A DNA stretch of 40,000 bases from Dictyostelium firmibasis. Its lineage: Eukaryota > Evosea > Eumycetozoa > Dictyosteliales > Dictyosteliaceae. The translations under genes were made by a program, and so were the position numbers. How positions within the stretch are numbered: position 1 is the first letter of the stretch; each line of letters begins with the position of its first letter. The notes beneath the pieces were generated by a model. The model had not been told where the DNA came from. It ran no database searches and was given only the letters and a program-made list of their open reading frames with translations. Shown in pieces: positions 21,999 through 38,193 of the stretch. Location of the stretch: the NCBI GenBank assembly GCA_036169595.1, contig CM069765.1, positions 2,002,501 to 2,042,500 on the forward strand, read 5' to 3'.

Positions 21999-22280
21999 TT
22001 AAGAAATAAATAAATTATCCTTTTTTTTTTTTTAAAATTACATATTTGTATAAAATTTTTATAAAAAAAAATATATTAAAAATAAAATTTTAATTTTTTT
22101 TAATTTTTTTTTTTTAATTTTTTTTTTTTTCTTTTTTTTCAATTTATTTTTTTATTTTTTTTTTTTTTTTTTTTAAAAATAAATTTCATATTGTCAAAAC
22201 ACAATTGATCTACTGATATAATATCAATTCCAAAAAAGCCCTATAAAATTCATAAAATACCATAAAACTCACATCACTCT
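21999..22280. other. AT-rich intergenic region / 5' flank of the PRRC2-like gene
   Basis: T- and A-runs only until about 22200, then a more mixed stretch that is probably the 5' UTR of the next gene. Confidence 0.5.
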
Positions 22281-22663
22281 GTACTCACAACCTACAACAT
22301 AAAAATGTAAGTCGTTATTAAAATATATAGAATTCTATATACGCATATATGCATGTAAAAAAAAAAAACACTGATAATATTTTCAGACAAAAAGAGAAAA
22401 AAAAAGAAAAAAAAAGAAACAAAAGAGAGTTTTTTTTTAAAAATTTTTTTTTATAGTATTTAAAAATTATACATTAGCATCATTGTTAATAACCATATTA
22501 TTATCATTATCATTATCAAATTAGCTTAGCACACATCCACATACATAGATTACATAATTATTTCCACACAAAATATATTATATAATTTATTTCTTTTTGA
22601 AACCCTCCATACAAAAAATTCATATAAATTATAAATTATAGCACTCTATGTATCAAAATATCA

Positions 22664-28158
<5,495 letters not shown>

Positions 28159-28389
28159 AAAAATATATTTATAGATTAAAAAAAAAAAAGTTTATATTGA
28201 GCAAAAACTCAAGCAAATTAATTAATCTATTGGCTTTTTTCCTTTTTTGTTTTGTTTAATTTTTTATAAATTTTCTTTTTTTTCATTTCTAATTTAATTT
28301 TTTTAATATTAATTTATTTCATATTTTTTGATAATTAATTTTTTTTTTTATTATTTTTTAAGTTCTCAATTTATTATATACATATAAAA
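28159..28389. other. Intergenic region upstream of the TM2 gene
   Basis: T-rich, with no ORF; presumed terminator of the PRRC2-like gene and promoter of the TM2 gene. Confidence 0.5.
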
Positions 28390-28871
28390 ATGTGTTATAA
28401 TCACCATGCATCATTTACAGTTACATTTTTACTTTGGTTTTTCTTGGGGTAAATATTTTTTTAAAGGATAATAAAAAACAATTGTTTTTTTAACATATTA
28501 TTTAGGATATTTGGAGCACATAGATTTTATTTAGGTTTGCCGTTGTCAGGTTTACTTTATTTTTTTACTGGAGGCAGGTATTTTAAAAAAAAAAACTTTA
28601 TTTATTTATTTATTTATTTTTTTATTTATTTATTTATTTATTTAATTTATTTAATTTATTTAATTTAATTTATTTAATTTTTTTATTTATTTACTCATTT
28701 CTTATTTATTTACTTATTTACATATTTATTTATTACATCTTAGGGTTATTTACAATAGGATGGTTTGTTGACCTATTCTTTTTAAATGAAATGGTTTGTG
28801 AATATAATGAACATTGTAATGAACACACATTTATAGTTCAACCAGTAAATTACGAAAGCCAATATCCATAA
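28390..28871 (+). CDS. Small TM2-domain membrane protein (84 aa, three exons)
   Basis: Exons 28390-28448, 28506-28573 and 28744-28871 give 84 aa. The start has AAAAATG context. Almost the whole protein is a TM2 domain: FLLWFFLGIFGAHRFYLG, a tight turn, then LSGLLYFFTGG and LFTIGWFVDLFFLNEMV. The first helix has the family's G-x-x-G-x-H-R-F-Y signature, followed by a second helix with W-x-x-D. A hydrophilic tail of about 30 residues follows. Intron 1 is GT-AG. For intron 2, a GT donor at 28578 puts exon 3 out of frame, whereas GC at 28574-28575 (AG then GCAGGT) keeps the domain intact, so a GC-AG intron is the best reading. TM2 proteins are small two-helix membrane proteins with poorly known roles. 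Confidence 0.85.
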
Positions 28872-29097
28872 AAATATAAAAATAAACCAAATTATAGTAA
28901 TTTTTTTTTGTTTTAGATATTGAAAAAATAAAATAGATTTTATTTTATTTTTATTTTTTTTTTTTATTCATTTGTTTGTATTTTTAATTTTTAATTTTTT
29001 TATTTTTTTTGTTTTTTTTTTGAAATTAATACCAATTTCGAATTCGTTTTTTTTTATTTTTTTTTAATTGTAATTATTCACCACAGATTAAAATTAA

Positions 29098-29703
29098 ATG
29101 CAAAAAGAAATGGAACCAATTCAAGATGAATTTAAAATTTTACCAGCCACAAGAGATGATATGCAAAAAGTTTACGATTTAATTGTTGAGTTGGCAGAAT
29201 ATGAAAAATTAAGACATATGGTCATTGGTGATGTGAAAGATATGGAAAAGTGGGCATTTGGAGAAGACCCAGTTGTTTTCATCAATTGTGGTTGGTTAAA
29301 TGGTAATATTATTGCATATTCTTTACATTTTAGAAACTATAGGTAAATAAAATAATTTTTGGTTTTTTTTTTTTTTTTCTACCCAGCAAAATTATTTTTA
29401 TTAACATTTTAAATCGGAAAAAAAAGTACATTTTTGTGTAAACCAGGAATTTACCTTGAAGATATTTATGTTCAACCACAATATCGTGGAAGAGGATATG
29501 GTAAAAAAATGTTATTATTTTTAAGTAAACTATGTTATGAAAAAGGTTATGGTCGTATGGAATGGCAAGTTCTTAAATGGAATAAACCATCAATTGATTT
29601 TTATGAATCTTTAGGTGCTGAACCTTTAAATGAATGGTTGCAATATCGTTTGGTTGGTGATTCTTTAAAGAAATGTGCAGAAAATTTTGATCAATTAAAA
29701 TAA
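29098..29703 (+). CDS. Spermidine/spermine N1-acetyltransferase-like GNAT enzyme (173 aa)
   Basis: Exons 29098-29342 and 29427-29703, with an 84-nt GT-AG intron, give 173 aa, close to human SAT1 (171). It is a GNAT fold: ILPATRDDMQKVYDLIVELAEYE at the start, then FLCKPGIYLEDIYVQPQ. The acetyl-CoA pyrophosphate loop is YRGRGYGKK (about 101-109). The C-terminal part reads EWQVLKWNKPSIDFYESLGA; Tyr141 sits where SAT1 has its catalytic Tyr140. The family acetylates diamines or polyamines with acetyl-CoA in the cytosol; relatives such as SAT2 and thialysine acetyltransferase are hard to separate by eye. It converges with DPH2, with 82 bp between stops. Confidence 0.88.
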
Positions 29704-29785
29704 AATATATTATAAAATATAGTTCAAAAAAAAAACAAAAAAAAAACAAAAAAAATGAAATAATTTAAAATGATTGTTTTTTTAT

Positions 29786-29964
29786 TTATAAATTATTTTT
29801 ATCAGTGTTATAGTTCTTTGGTATACCTGACATTCCTTCTATTGCTGCTATTACTGGTGTTTCACCAATTCTCATATCTAAACCTTTATATGTTTTATTT
29901 GATAAATGATCACCAACCAATGAAACTTGTTTAAATTGATTGTTAACAGACACTAAATCTCCTG

Positions 29965-29995
<31 letters not shown>

Positions 29996-30836
29996 CTGTT
30001 GTTGTTGAAGTGTTGATTGATTTTTATTTTGAATAACTATTCTACCAGTCACTAATGAAAAATGATGAACATTACCTTGATCATCTTCTACTTGATCCTC
30101 TGGTATTTCACGTTTATTCTCTTCATCGTCAAAAGATAAATCTTTTATTAATTTTGGGAAAACTCTACCAAAATCGGTGATATATTCACCAGTCCATTTT
30201 TCGTTTCTTAAAGCAAGATTTAATTCGAATGGTGTTGCAATTGGTTTATAGAAATCCTTTGAGTCTACCATTGTATTTTCATGACATGCAACAATGACAT
30301 AGATATCAATCTCTGAAAAGTTTGCTAATTTTGGTACATTTAATCTACCAACAACGAAAACGTATGGTTTCTTTCCACTGGAAATAATTAATTTCTTTAA
30401 ACCATCGATCGTTTCCGAATACTTTTGAACTGATAATGTCGATACTACGATACCAATGATTGATGCATCTTTACATTTTTCTGAAATATGAAATCTTCTC
30501 ATTAAACTTTTATTTCTTGGTAATGTTTCTTGAAGTAATTTATTATCATCAATATAATATCTATAAATCATTTGTTGATTAAAATTCATTAATAAATTTG
30601 TTAATGTTAATGATTCTTCACCAATCCATATAAAATTAAAATTTTTAATATCTTGTTCATTTTTAAATTCAATTTTTCTACCTGATATTAATTTATCATC
30701 GTCATCATCATCATTATTGTTATCATCTTCTTTATAAACTTTTTTTTGGCAACAGTTATTTTCGTTTGGTTCTTGTTGTTGTTGATTATTACAACAAACA
30801 CTTTTATTATTATTTCTATCACCACAACAATCGCTA

Positions 30837-30918
<82 letters not shown>

Positions 30919-31645
30919 AATATAATTCATTTGATTTATTATTTTTAAATGATTTATTTAAATAAATATTATTAAAGTTATTAATGTTTGTAACTACAAT
31001 ATTATTATTGTTTTTAAAATGATTTTCAATTGACTCTCTATTGTGATGATATAATAAATCATAAAAAATTACAAAGTTTTCCTCTTTTTTTGATTCTGTC
31101 AATTTATTTAATTCTATTGAAAAGTTTTCAACATTAAAATTATTTTTTTTACCAAATACATATTGAACAGGTATTTTTGATGATCTTTAAAAAGATAGTA
31201 ATTAGTAAATTAGAAATAAAAGAAAAAAAAAAAAAAAAAACAAAAAAAAATTAAAAAATACTTACAGTGATAAACAAGAATGACCATAATGAATAATGAA
31301 ATCCGATTTTAAATGTGAGGAAGTTACTTCATCAACACAACATGAACCATATGAAGTATCACCTAAAATAAAAACCTTAATACCATAATCTGTTGATACA
31401 CTATTTTGAATTTTATTTGATATCTCTGACGATGCCCATAATAAATAATCTGGTAATTGTAATGCAATCTTTTTGAAATTATTTTCTTTTATAACAGAAA
31501 TCGACTCTCTAATTTGAAAATAATCATCAAATGAAAACCCTGATAATATGTTTTCTCTTGTTTCAATATGTGGTGAATCCGATGTGTTATTACTACTTGT
31601 ATTAAATGATTCGGTATATATAGATGGTGGTGGTGCTACACTCAT
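29786..31645 (-). CDS. dph2: Diphthamide biosynthesis protein 2, DPH2 (592 aa)
   Basis: Exons 31645-31266 and 31184-29786 are joined by an 81-nt phase-2 GT-AG intron; the join is in frame (592 aa) and restores the conserved YGHSCLS...IPVQYVFG segment. The N-terminal part has [13 protein letters not shown] and [15 protein letters not shown], the DPH1/DPH2 signature. Later motifs include [55 protein letters not shown], and the C-terminal TGRIVIQN. The family works with DPH1 and DPH3 in the first step of diphthamide synthesis on eEF2. Inserts include about 30 Asn followed by a Cys-pair-rich stretch, an acidic run, and a Gln tract near the C-terminus. Confidence 0.93.
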
Positions 31646-31936
31646 TTTTGTGTGAAATATTCTTTTAAAATTAATTGTTTTTATAAATTAAATAAAAATT
31701 ACTTCCCAACCGAACGAAAAAAACGAATTTTTTTTTTTAAAATTTTTTTTTTATAAATTTTTTTATTAATTATTTTTTTTACCAAAAAAAAAAAAAAAAC
31801 ACCCCATCTTTTGATAATATCATCCAATTTTTATCAAAATAGTTTAGAAATATAGAAAATGGGCCCGTATATCTATTTATATTATAAAAAAATTAAAATC
31901 GCCAAAAAAAAAAAAACGAAAAAAGTGAAAAAAGAA
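31646..31936. other. Intergenic region between DPH2 and tRNA-Cys
   Basis: AT-rich; it would include the DPH2 promoter. I looked for a B box downstream of the tRNA-Cys 3' end here and found none, unlike the other two tRNA genes. Confidence 0.5.
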
Positions 31937-32008
31937 AGTTCCGAACCAGGATTGAACTGGCGACCTAACGATTTGCAGTCGCTTGCTCTTCCACTGAGCT
32001 ATCGAAAC
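31937..32008 (-). tRNA. tRNA-Cys (GCA anticodon)
   Basis: On the minus strand the acceptor stem GTTTCGA pairs with TCGGAAC (one T-G pair), with discriminator T as expected for tRNA-Cys. The D stem is GCTC/GAGC, the anticodon stem AGCGA/TCGTT with loop CTGCAAA, and the T stem GCCAG/CTGGT with loop TTCAATC. Length is 72 nt with no intron. Confidence 0.95.
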
Positions 32009-32315
32009 TTGGTTGATTTTAGAAAAGTAGTAGAAATTTAAAACGTGGGGTGAAATAACCAATCTCAACAGTTTCAAATACCACTATTTGCAATTCAAAA
32101 AGGTTCATAAAAAAAAAAAAATAATGAATCCTTTTAAATTGGAATGATATTGCACATTTTGTACAACTCTACATATATCTATTATAACACAAATAAAAAT
32201 GATTTCCCCATTCAGTAGGATAGCATAAATTTATGTTTTAAAAAATATAAAAAACATGTGTAAATTCTCACCAACTGCATTTCAATTCTAGGATCACAAT
32301 TTTTAGGAGTACCGA
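32009..32315. other. Intergenic region upstream of tRNA-Cys
   Basis: Mixed AT-rich sequence; nothing coding recognised. The end (32281-32306) could be an intron end, since CAATTTTTAG precedes the orphan ORF in frame. Confidence 0.4.
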
Positions 32316-32495
32316 ATGGCTATCATTATTAGAGTTCCTCACATATTTACTGGTAATTGGCCAAGTATTACCTCTGGTGCATTCCAAGTTGGTATTGAAT
32401 CTGTTAGAGGTCAATTCATCTCTGTTACTATTCCAAGTGTTACTAGAAATAAAATTATTGATACTGAGAGTCAATTCTCTTCATCTTGCTGGTAA
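32316..32495 (+). CDS. Orphan short ORF, probable exon or gene remnant (59 aa)
   Basis: From the ATG, 59 residues of balanced composition (MAIIIRVPHIFTGNWPSI, GAFQVGIESVRG, FISVTIPSV) run to TAA. Codon use is normal for the organism and the sequence is much more complex than random AT-rich ORFs, so it looks protein-derived. The beta-strand-like pattern resembles pieces of Dictyostelium cell-surface E-set/TIG-type proteins, but I cannot assign it. A preceding CAATTTTTAG could be a splice acceptor, making this a last exon; no convincing first exon was found. A remnant of a duplicated gene is the likeliest reading. Confidence 0.35.
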   Translation: MAIIIRVPHIFTGNWPSITSGAFQVGIESVRGQFISVTIPSVTRNKIIDTESQFSSSCW

Positions 32496-32678
32496 AAATA
32501 AATATTGAAAAAAACAAAGTTTTTATTTACTTTTTTTTTTAATTATTTTTTTTTTTTTTTGATTTGATTTTTTAATTATTTTTTTTTTTTATTTTGGTTG
32601 ATTTTTTTTTTTTTTTTTAAGGGTTTTAATTTTATATTTTTTTATTGTTTTTTTTTTTAAAAAAAAAAAAAAAGATTA

Positions 32679-35114
32679 ATGAAAGAACATACATTTTTAC
32701 AAATTTATAGAAATAAATATCTAAGATTATTAATATTCAAAAATATTAAAAAGATTAATAAGAATCTTTGTTATGAAAGATTAAACTATTATGAAGTATC
32801 TTTAGATTTTATAATAAAAACCAAGAATCAAACATTATTAACTAATAAATTGAATGATTTTATAAATTTCAAAAATAATTTAAACAACAATAATAATAGA
32901 ATCTCAAATAAAGATGACATTATAAAATATCATTTGGATTTCAACTATCAACAATTTTTAATATTATTAAAATGGGAAGAGTTAGATATTGAATTATTTA
33001 AAAAAGTATGTGTCACTTTTAAATCAAGGCTATTAGGTTGTATTGAAAAAAATGGGGACTATCTATTCAAACTACTACCCCATATATCAATTGATAAATT
33101 AAAATGGTTGCTTTACTGTGATGATTCATTTTTTAATATTAAATTAACAAATTTTGATATCATTAATTTGTTAATTCATTCCTATGAAAATAATATTAGT
33201 AATGATATTAATCTAAATAATAATAGTGATAATAATAGAGATGAAATAAGGAGTGAATTATTTAATTTACTAACAAAAGAAACTTTTTTTAAAAGCAACA
33301 ACAAAAATATTAATACAAATAATAACGAAACATATGATAGAATTTGTAAATTAATAAATGTATCTATAGAAAATGATGATTTAAATTTAATAAAGTTATT
33401 ATTTTCAAAAATTCCATTCGATTTAAATGATTCAAGTGTTCATATAGTTTTTGGTGAAATGGTTTCATTAAAAGAGTTGGCAGATATAATTAATTTGAAA
33501 ATTTTTAAAGATAATAAAAAAATGTTACCACTATATAAGTTAATGGTTGAGACAGAATGGCAAGAATTGGGCTTATTTACAAACGACAGACCAATAATTC
33601 CATTAGTTTTTAATGATCCAGATTATGCAGATTTTGTATTTAAACAGTTGGAAAAAAATAATGTTAAATTAAATGAATCAAACATAAATTCATACAATAC
33701 TATTAAGAGTAAAATCATTTTTAGATATAAATGTATTAGGGAAGATAGTAATAGATTTGATTTATATTTTAATAAGAAATTAATGGAATACGATTATTAT
33801 AAATGTAAAATAATGAATGATAAATTAAATTTATTTGATGAATATTTAAAAGTATATCCATTTAAAATAAAAATATTATTCGATATTATTGATCTTGGTT
33901 ATGAAAGATTAGTCACCTATTTAATCACTGAAAAATGGGATTTAGTTAAAGCTTCAACAAATTTTGAAAATCCAACGTTACGTATGAACCATAGTTCATA
34001 CGTATCCAATCAAAATCTCAATTATTTCTCAATATTAAAAAAATGTTTACCAACTGATCAAAGTATTGGTCATTCTTACCTTTTCGATTTATTATTACCA
34101 AAAATTAAAAATGAACTTTTAAATGTAACAAACCAATCACCATTTTCATCAAACAGTGAACTTTTTTTAGATTTACTTAAAAATTTACCAAAACCAATAG
34201 AGAATAGAATTATTTATTTAAAAATGATTTCAAATTTTAATGATCAAATTATTTACAATAAAAATCAAAAATTTCAAGAATTAATTAAATCTTCAAAGAA
34301 TCATGATTTTATTTTTAATGAAAAAAAAATCGATTCAATTAGTAATATGCTTGGAGAACTATCACCAACTATCGATTCATTAGGTAACTATTCAAAAAAA
34401 TATAATGAAATTGTAAAAGATTTATCAATTAAGTTATGTTCAAAAAAGTTTTTCACAAAAAAATATATTTTATCTAATATTTATCTAAGTGGTAAAGAAT
34501 TATCATCAATTTTAGAAAAGTTTTTTATTGATTCTAATATTAAACAATTCCTTTTATTCATTTCAAATCTTTCATGTTTTGAAATTAATTGCTCAACACT
34601 ATTAAATTGTTTTGCTGAAAAATTCTCTTCAAATTATAATTGTACTAAAATCAATCCATTCTTTGATTTGTTATTCGGTTTAAATGAATTTAAAGATTAT
34701 AACTTTTTTCAACTACTCTCAAATGGTTTTGGTCAATCAAATTTAAATGAAATACAATTTAAAGGTATGCCTTCAACCTCTGATAAAACTATTAATAGTG
34801 ATAGACTTTATATTTTATTTCAAATCGCTATAATTCCATATATAAGTGACTCATCATCTGAAAAGTTAATTTCTCATTTTTCAAGTATTGGTGGATTAAA
34901 ATTATCAATATTCACTTTAGAGAATTGCAATTTTATTGATAAACTTTTAGAAGGTCAATATTTTCAATCTTTAAATATTTCAGAGTTATTAAATCATAGT
35001 AACCCAAATAAAACTAAATTATGGGAATCATTTGGTTTATTACCTTTTCTTAATTTAAAAGATCGTGAAAACCATAACAATAGTGATGATTCTTTTTTTC
35101 CTTTTGGTTTTTAA
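32679..35114 (+). CDS. Dictyostelium-type protein of unknown function (811 aa)
   Basis: A single open exon with a purine/A-rich start context. The N-terminus FLQIYRNKYLRLLIFKNIKK resembles the F-box-like opening of a large Dictyostelium family of ankyrin-like or helical-repeat proteins. The remainder is rich in Asn, Lys, Ile and Leu, with many predicted helices (for example DKLKWLLYCDDSFF, LFDIIDLGYERLVTYLI) but no ankyrin repeat that I can confirm. There is no signal peptide or membrane segment. It converges with the dioxygenase gene, with 89 bp between stops. Function unknown. Confidence 0.75.
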   Translation: MKEHTFLQIYRNKYLRLLIFKNIKKINKNLCYERLNYYEVSLDFIIKTKNQTLLTNKLNDFINFKNNLNNNNNRISNKDDIIKYHLDFNYQQFLILLKWEELDIELFKKVCVTFKSRLLGCIEKNGDYLFKLLPHISIDKLKWLLYCDDSFFNIKLTNFDIINLLIHSYENNISNDINLNNNSDNNRDEIRSELFNLLTKETFFKSNNKNINTNNNETYDRICKLINVSIENDDLNLIKLLFSKIPFDLNDSSVHIVFGEMVSLKELADIINLKIFKDNKKMLPLYKLMVETEWQELGLFTNDRPIIPLVFNDPDYADFVFKQLEKNNVKLNESNINSYNTIKSKIIFRYKCIREDSNRFDLYFNKKLMEYDYYKCKIMNDKLNLFDEYLKVYPFKIKILFDIIDLGYERLVTYLITEKWDLVKASTNFENPTLRMNHSSYVSNQNLNYFSILKKCLPTDQSIGHSYLFDLLLPKIKNELLNVTNQSPFSSNSELFLDLLKNLPKPIENRIIYLKMISNFNDQIIYNKNQKFQELIKSSKNHDFIFNEKKIDSISNMLGELSPTIDSLGNYSKKYNEIVKDLSIKLCSKKFFTKKYILSNIYLSGKELSSILEKFFIDSNIKQFLLFISNLSCFEINCSTLLNCFAEKFSSNYNCTKINPFFDLLFGLNEFKDYNFFQLLSNGFGQSNLNEIQFKGMPSTSDKTINSDRLYILFQIAIIPYISDSSSEKLISHFSSIGGLKLSIFTLENCNFIDKLLEGQYFQSLNISELLNHSNPNKTKLWESFGLLPFLNLKDRENHNNSDDSFFPFGF

Positions 35115-35203
35115 AAAAAAAAAAACCATAATAAATAAATAAAAGTGATGTTTAATAATTGATGATTATAAATATATTATTTTTATTTTTTTTTTTTTTT
35201 ACT

Positions 35204-36213
35204 TTAATTTTGAGGATCATTAAATAAATAACTTGAAACACTAAAAACTGGTGTTTTCCAAAAATCATGTACTTTAACACCTTTAGAATCTGGTGATGCA
35301 CAACCAGCAGCTACAAACATTGGTATTAAATGTTCAGAACGTGGGTGTGCAAGTTTATAATATGGTAAACTTTCATATTTCAAAAGTTCATTTTCACGCT
35401 CTTTACCACTCTTTTCACAAATTGAATTTTGTAACCATGATTCAAAACTAAACAATAAATGAATTAATAAAAAAATTTAAAAATAGTAATAATAATTAAT
35501 AATTAATAATAATATTTACTTTGAAGCCCATGATGGATCCAATTGATATTTTGGATCAAAGATAGCCCTTAAATTATGAACAGATCCACCACTTGCTAAA
35601 ACTAAATAACCTTCTTCTCTTAGTGGTCTTAAAATTGTGCCAATTTGAAAATGTTGAGCAGCATTTAAATTTTCTTTTATAGATAATTGAACAATTGGTA
35701 CATCAGCATCTGGATAAACCAATTTCATTGGCATCCAAGCACCATGATCATATCCACGTTTATTATCTTTTGTTAATGGTATCTTTGCCTTGGCAAATAA
35801 TTCTGAAACTCTATCAATTAATTCAGGTGAAGTCTTTGCTCCATATTTCATTCTGTACATCTCTGGTTCAAAGCCACCAAAATCATAAATTACATCTGGT
35901 TCTGGTTTTGTTTGAATTGTAAATTCATGTTCTTCCCAATGTGCCTGTTTAAAAAAAATAAAAAATTAAAATTTTGAAAAAAAATAAACAAACAAAAGTA
36001 AATAAAAAAAAGAAAATAATAATTACAGATATTAATAAAACTGCTTTTGGTTTAACAGAACCATAATGATTTTTTGATAAAGTTTTCAAGAATTCTCTGG
36101 TTTTATCAGAATGATCCAAGATAAGGTTTGGTGCTCCATGAGAGATAAAGATTGAGTTAAATAATTTTGACATTTTATGTTTTGAGTGAGTTGTTAAATT
36201 ATGATTGTTGTAA

Positions 36214-36248
<35 letters not shown>

Positions 36249-36356
36249 ATTGTTATTATTTTTACTATTATTATTATTATTTATTGAAGATGATAAAAAG
36301 AAATAATAAATGAAAAATAAAGATATTGTAATTATTATTAATTTATTTCTGTCCAT
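35204..36356 (-). CDS. LigB-family extradiol dioxygenase, 4,5-DOPA dioxygenase type (332 or 271 aa)
   Basis: Exons 36356-36027, 35944-35520 and 35447-35204 (GT-AG, phases 0 and 2) give 332 aa. Family motifs: SIFISHGAPNL, AHWEEHE, YDFGGFEPEMY, YDHGAWMPMKLVYP, VPIVQLSI, LASGGSVHNL and HPRSEHLIPMFVAAG. These supply the His ligands and the catalytic His of the metal site. The enzyme class opens the ring of catechols; the substrate here is not known. There are two in-frame starts. The upstream ATG (36356) adds a membrane-anchor-like segment (LIIITISLFFIYYFFL) and an Asn linker. The second (36173) has a better AAAATG context and gives 271 aa, the usual family length. It is divergent from the countin-like gene. 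Confidence 0.9.
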
Positions 36357-36578
36357 TGAAAAAAGTTGAATTGAAATTTTTTTTAAAAAAATTTTATAGT
36401 TTTTTTTTTCCTTTTTTTTTTTTTTTAATGTTATTGCATTTTAAAATGTATAAAATAATTCATTATCTGGGATTCCGCGGAATACTAAGGAACATTTTTT
36501 TAAATTAAATAAAAAAAAAAAAGGAATAGAATTTGGAAACAAAAAAAAAAAAAAAATAATAGTTAAAATTTATGGGAA

Positions 36579-36610
<32 letters not shown>

Positions 36611-36931
36611 CAAAATAAAAAAAAAAAAAAAAAAAATTAAAAAATAAAAAAATAAAAAAATTGAATCTAAAACTTTTAAGTGGAGAGGAACATTTTGAAT
36701 TTTATTTTTAATTTTTTTAATAAAAAAAAAGAAAAAAAAAAAATTAAAAATAAAATTAAATAAATTAAATTATAAAAAAAAAAAAATTGAACATATGTCA
36801 ATATATTTTTAAACAATTTTGGAAAATCAAACAAATTTGTGTCTCTAAATTATAATTTTAGAATGTGTTTTCAATAAGCAAAAATGTGAGTGGAAAATAA
36901 AAATAAATCACATACCAAAACGATTATTTTT

Positions 36932-36980
<49 letters not shown>

Positions 36981-37257
36981 GCAAAAAATTTCAAAAAATC
37001 ATAAAAATTCAAAAAAAAATGGGTTTTGGGGCGATGGTTTCATATTAAAAAAAAAAAAAAAAAATCTTTTGCAATTGTATGAAATCACAAACGACCAAAA
37101 TTATTGTGTGAAAGGTAAAAGATATTTTTTTTTTTTTTAATTTTTTTTTTTTTATTTTTTTTTTGAAAAAATAATCGTTTGTTTTTTTCTTTATTTTTTT
37201 TTTTTTTTTTTTTTTTTTCTTTTTCATTGTTTACCAAAAACATAAAAATATATAAAA
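36357..37257. other. Divergent intergenic region between the dioxygenase and countin-like genes
   Basis: About 900 bp of A- and T-runs. It contains a perfect 12-bp palindrome ATTCCGCGGAAT at 36472-36483, rare GC-rich sequence for this genome, about 116 bp upstream of the dioxygenase long start. No gene seen. Confidence 0.6.
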
Positions 37258-37587
37258 ATGATGATTAAATATATCACAATTGCAATTTTATTCATTGCTT
37301 CTTTAAGCTTAATCAAAGCTAATGTCGAATTCACTTTATGTCCAACATGGTAGGTTTTGAAATTAAAAAAATTTATATCCACATCAATTTAATTTTATTT
37401 TATTTACTTATTTTTTATTATTTCATAAAGTGTTGATTTCATCTCAAACGATATGGGTGATTTAGAAAAAATTATTTCAGGTGGTATTGCCACTTCATGT
37501 GGTGCCGTTTGTTCATTACTCCCAAGTAACCTCGAACAAGGTAAGATTTAAGAAATTTATCTAAATTTTTTTTCACCAATTTTAATT

Positions 37588-37623
<36 letters not shown>

Positions 37624-38193
37624 CAATTAGGTGCTTGTAATCTTTTATGCGATATTGTTGGTATTGATGAGTTTATTAAAGTTTTCAATAACATTGGTGA
37701 AGATGCTGACCCAGTTTGGATTTGTGAAGAATTAACAGTTTGTCCAAAAAATAAAAAGAGTGACGCTACCCTTTTAGCTGCTGAAGTTTCCCCAACCTCA
37801 GGTCCACACGGTACTACTTTCACCATTGGTGTTGCATACAAAGTTGAATCAACCCTTGGTACTGGTGAAGTTGCTGTAATGGTAGTTGACCCAACTGGTT
37901 CAAATGGTTTCGGCGATGCTCAATTAATCGTCAACACTCAACCAGGTCAATACTCCACCAGTTTCTCATTTGCTGCTAAGCCATCCGAAGATGAATCATT
38001 CCCAGCAGGTGTTTACCAAGTTGAATTAAATGTTTGTGAAGGAGCTTGTGGTACCAAACATGGTATTGTCCTCTCCTCTTCCACCACCAACTTCACCGTC
38101 ACCAGTGGTCCATCCGTTACCGGTCAAATGACTGGTTCAGGTTCAGGTTCAGGTTCAGGTTCAAGCTCAGGTTCAGGTGCTGCTTTCTTTTAA
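37258..38193 (+). CDS. Countin-like secreted protein with saposin B domain (254 aa)
   Basis: Exons 37258-37349, 37431-37540 and 37631-38193 (GT-AG, phases 2 and 1) give 254 aa, near the length of countin. A signal peptide is clear: MMIKYITIAILFIASLSLIKA. The next part has a saposin/amoebapore Cys pattern: CPTCVDFISND, SCGAVCSLL, GACNLLCDIVG, WICEELTVCP. A beta-rich domain follows (SPTSGPHGTTFTIGV, PAGVYQVELNVCEGACG), then a Gly/Ser tail. Countin is a subunit of the secreted counting factor that limits aggregate size in Dictyostelium; membership of the countin family is inferred from architecture, not from an alignment. Codon use (TCC, ACC, GTC) is richer in C than in neighbours, which often marks high expression. 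Confidence 0.75.

Noticed and set aside
36565-36580. Minus-strand TTCCCATAA resembling the upstream element of Dictyostelium small RNA genes
   Set aside because: No plausible small RNA with terminal pairing lies at the expected distance downstream; a short motif is expected by chance.
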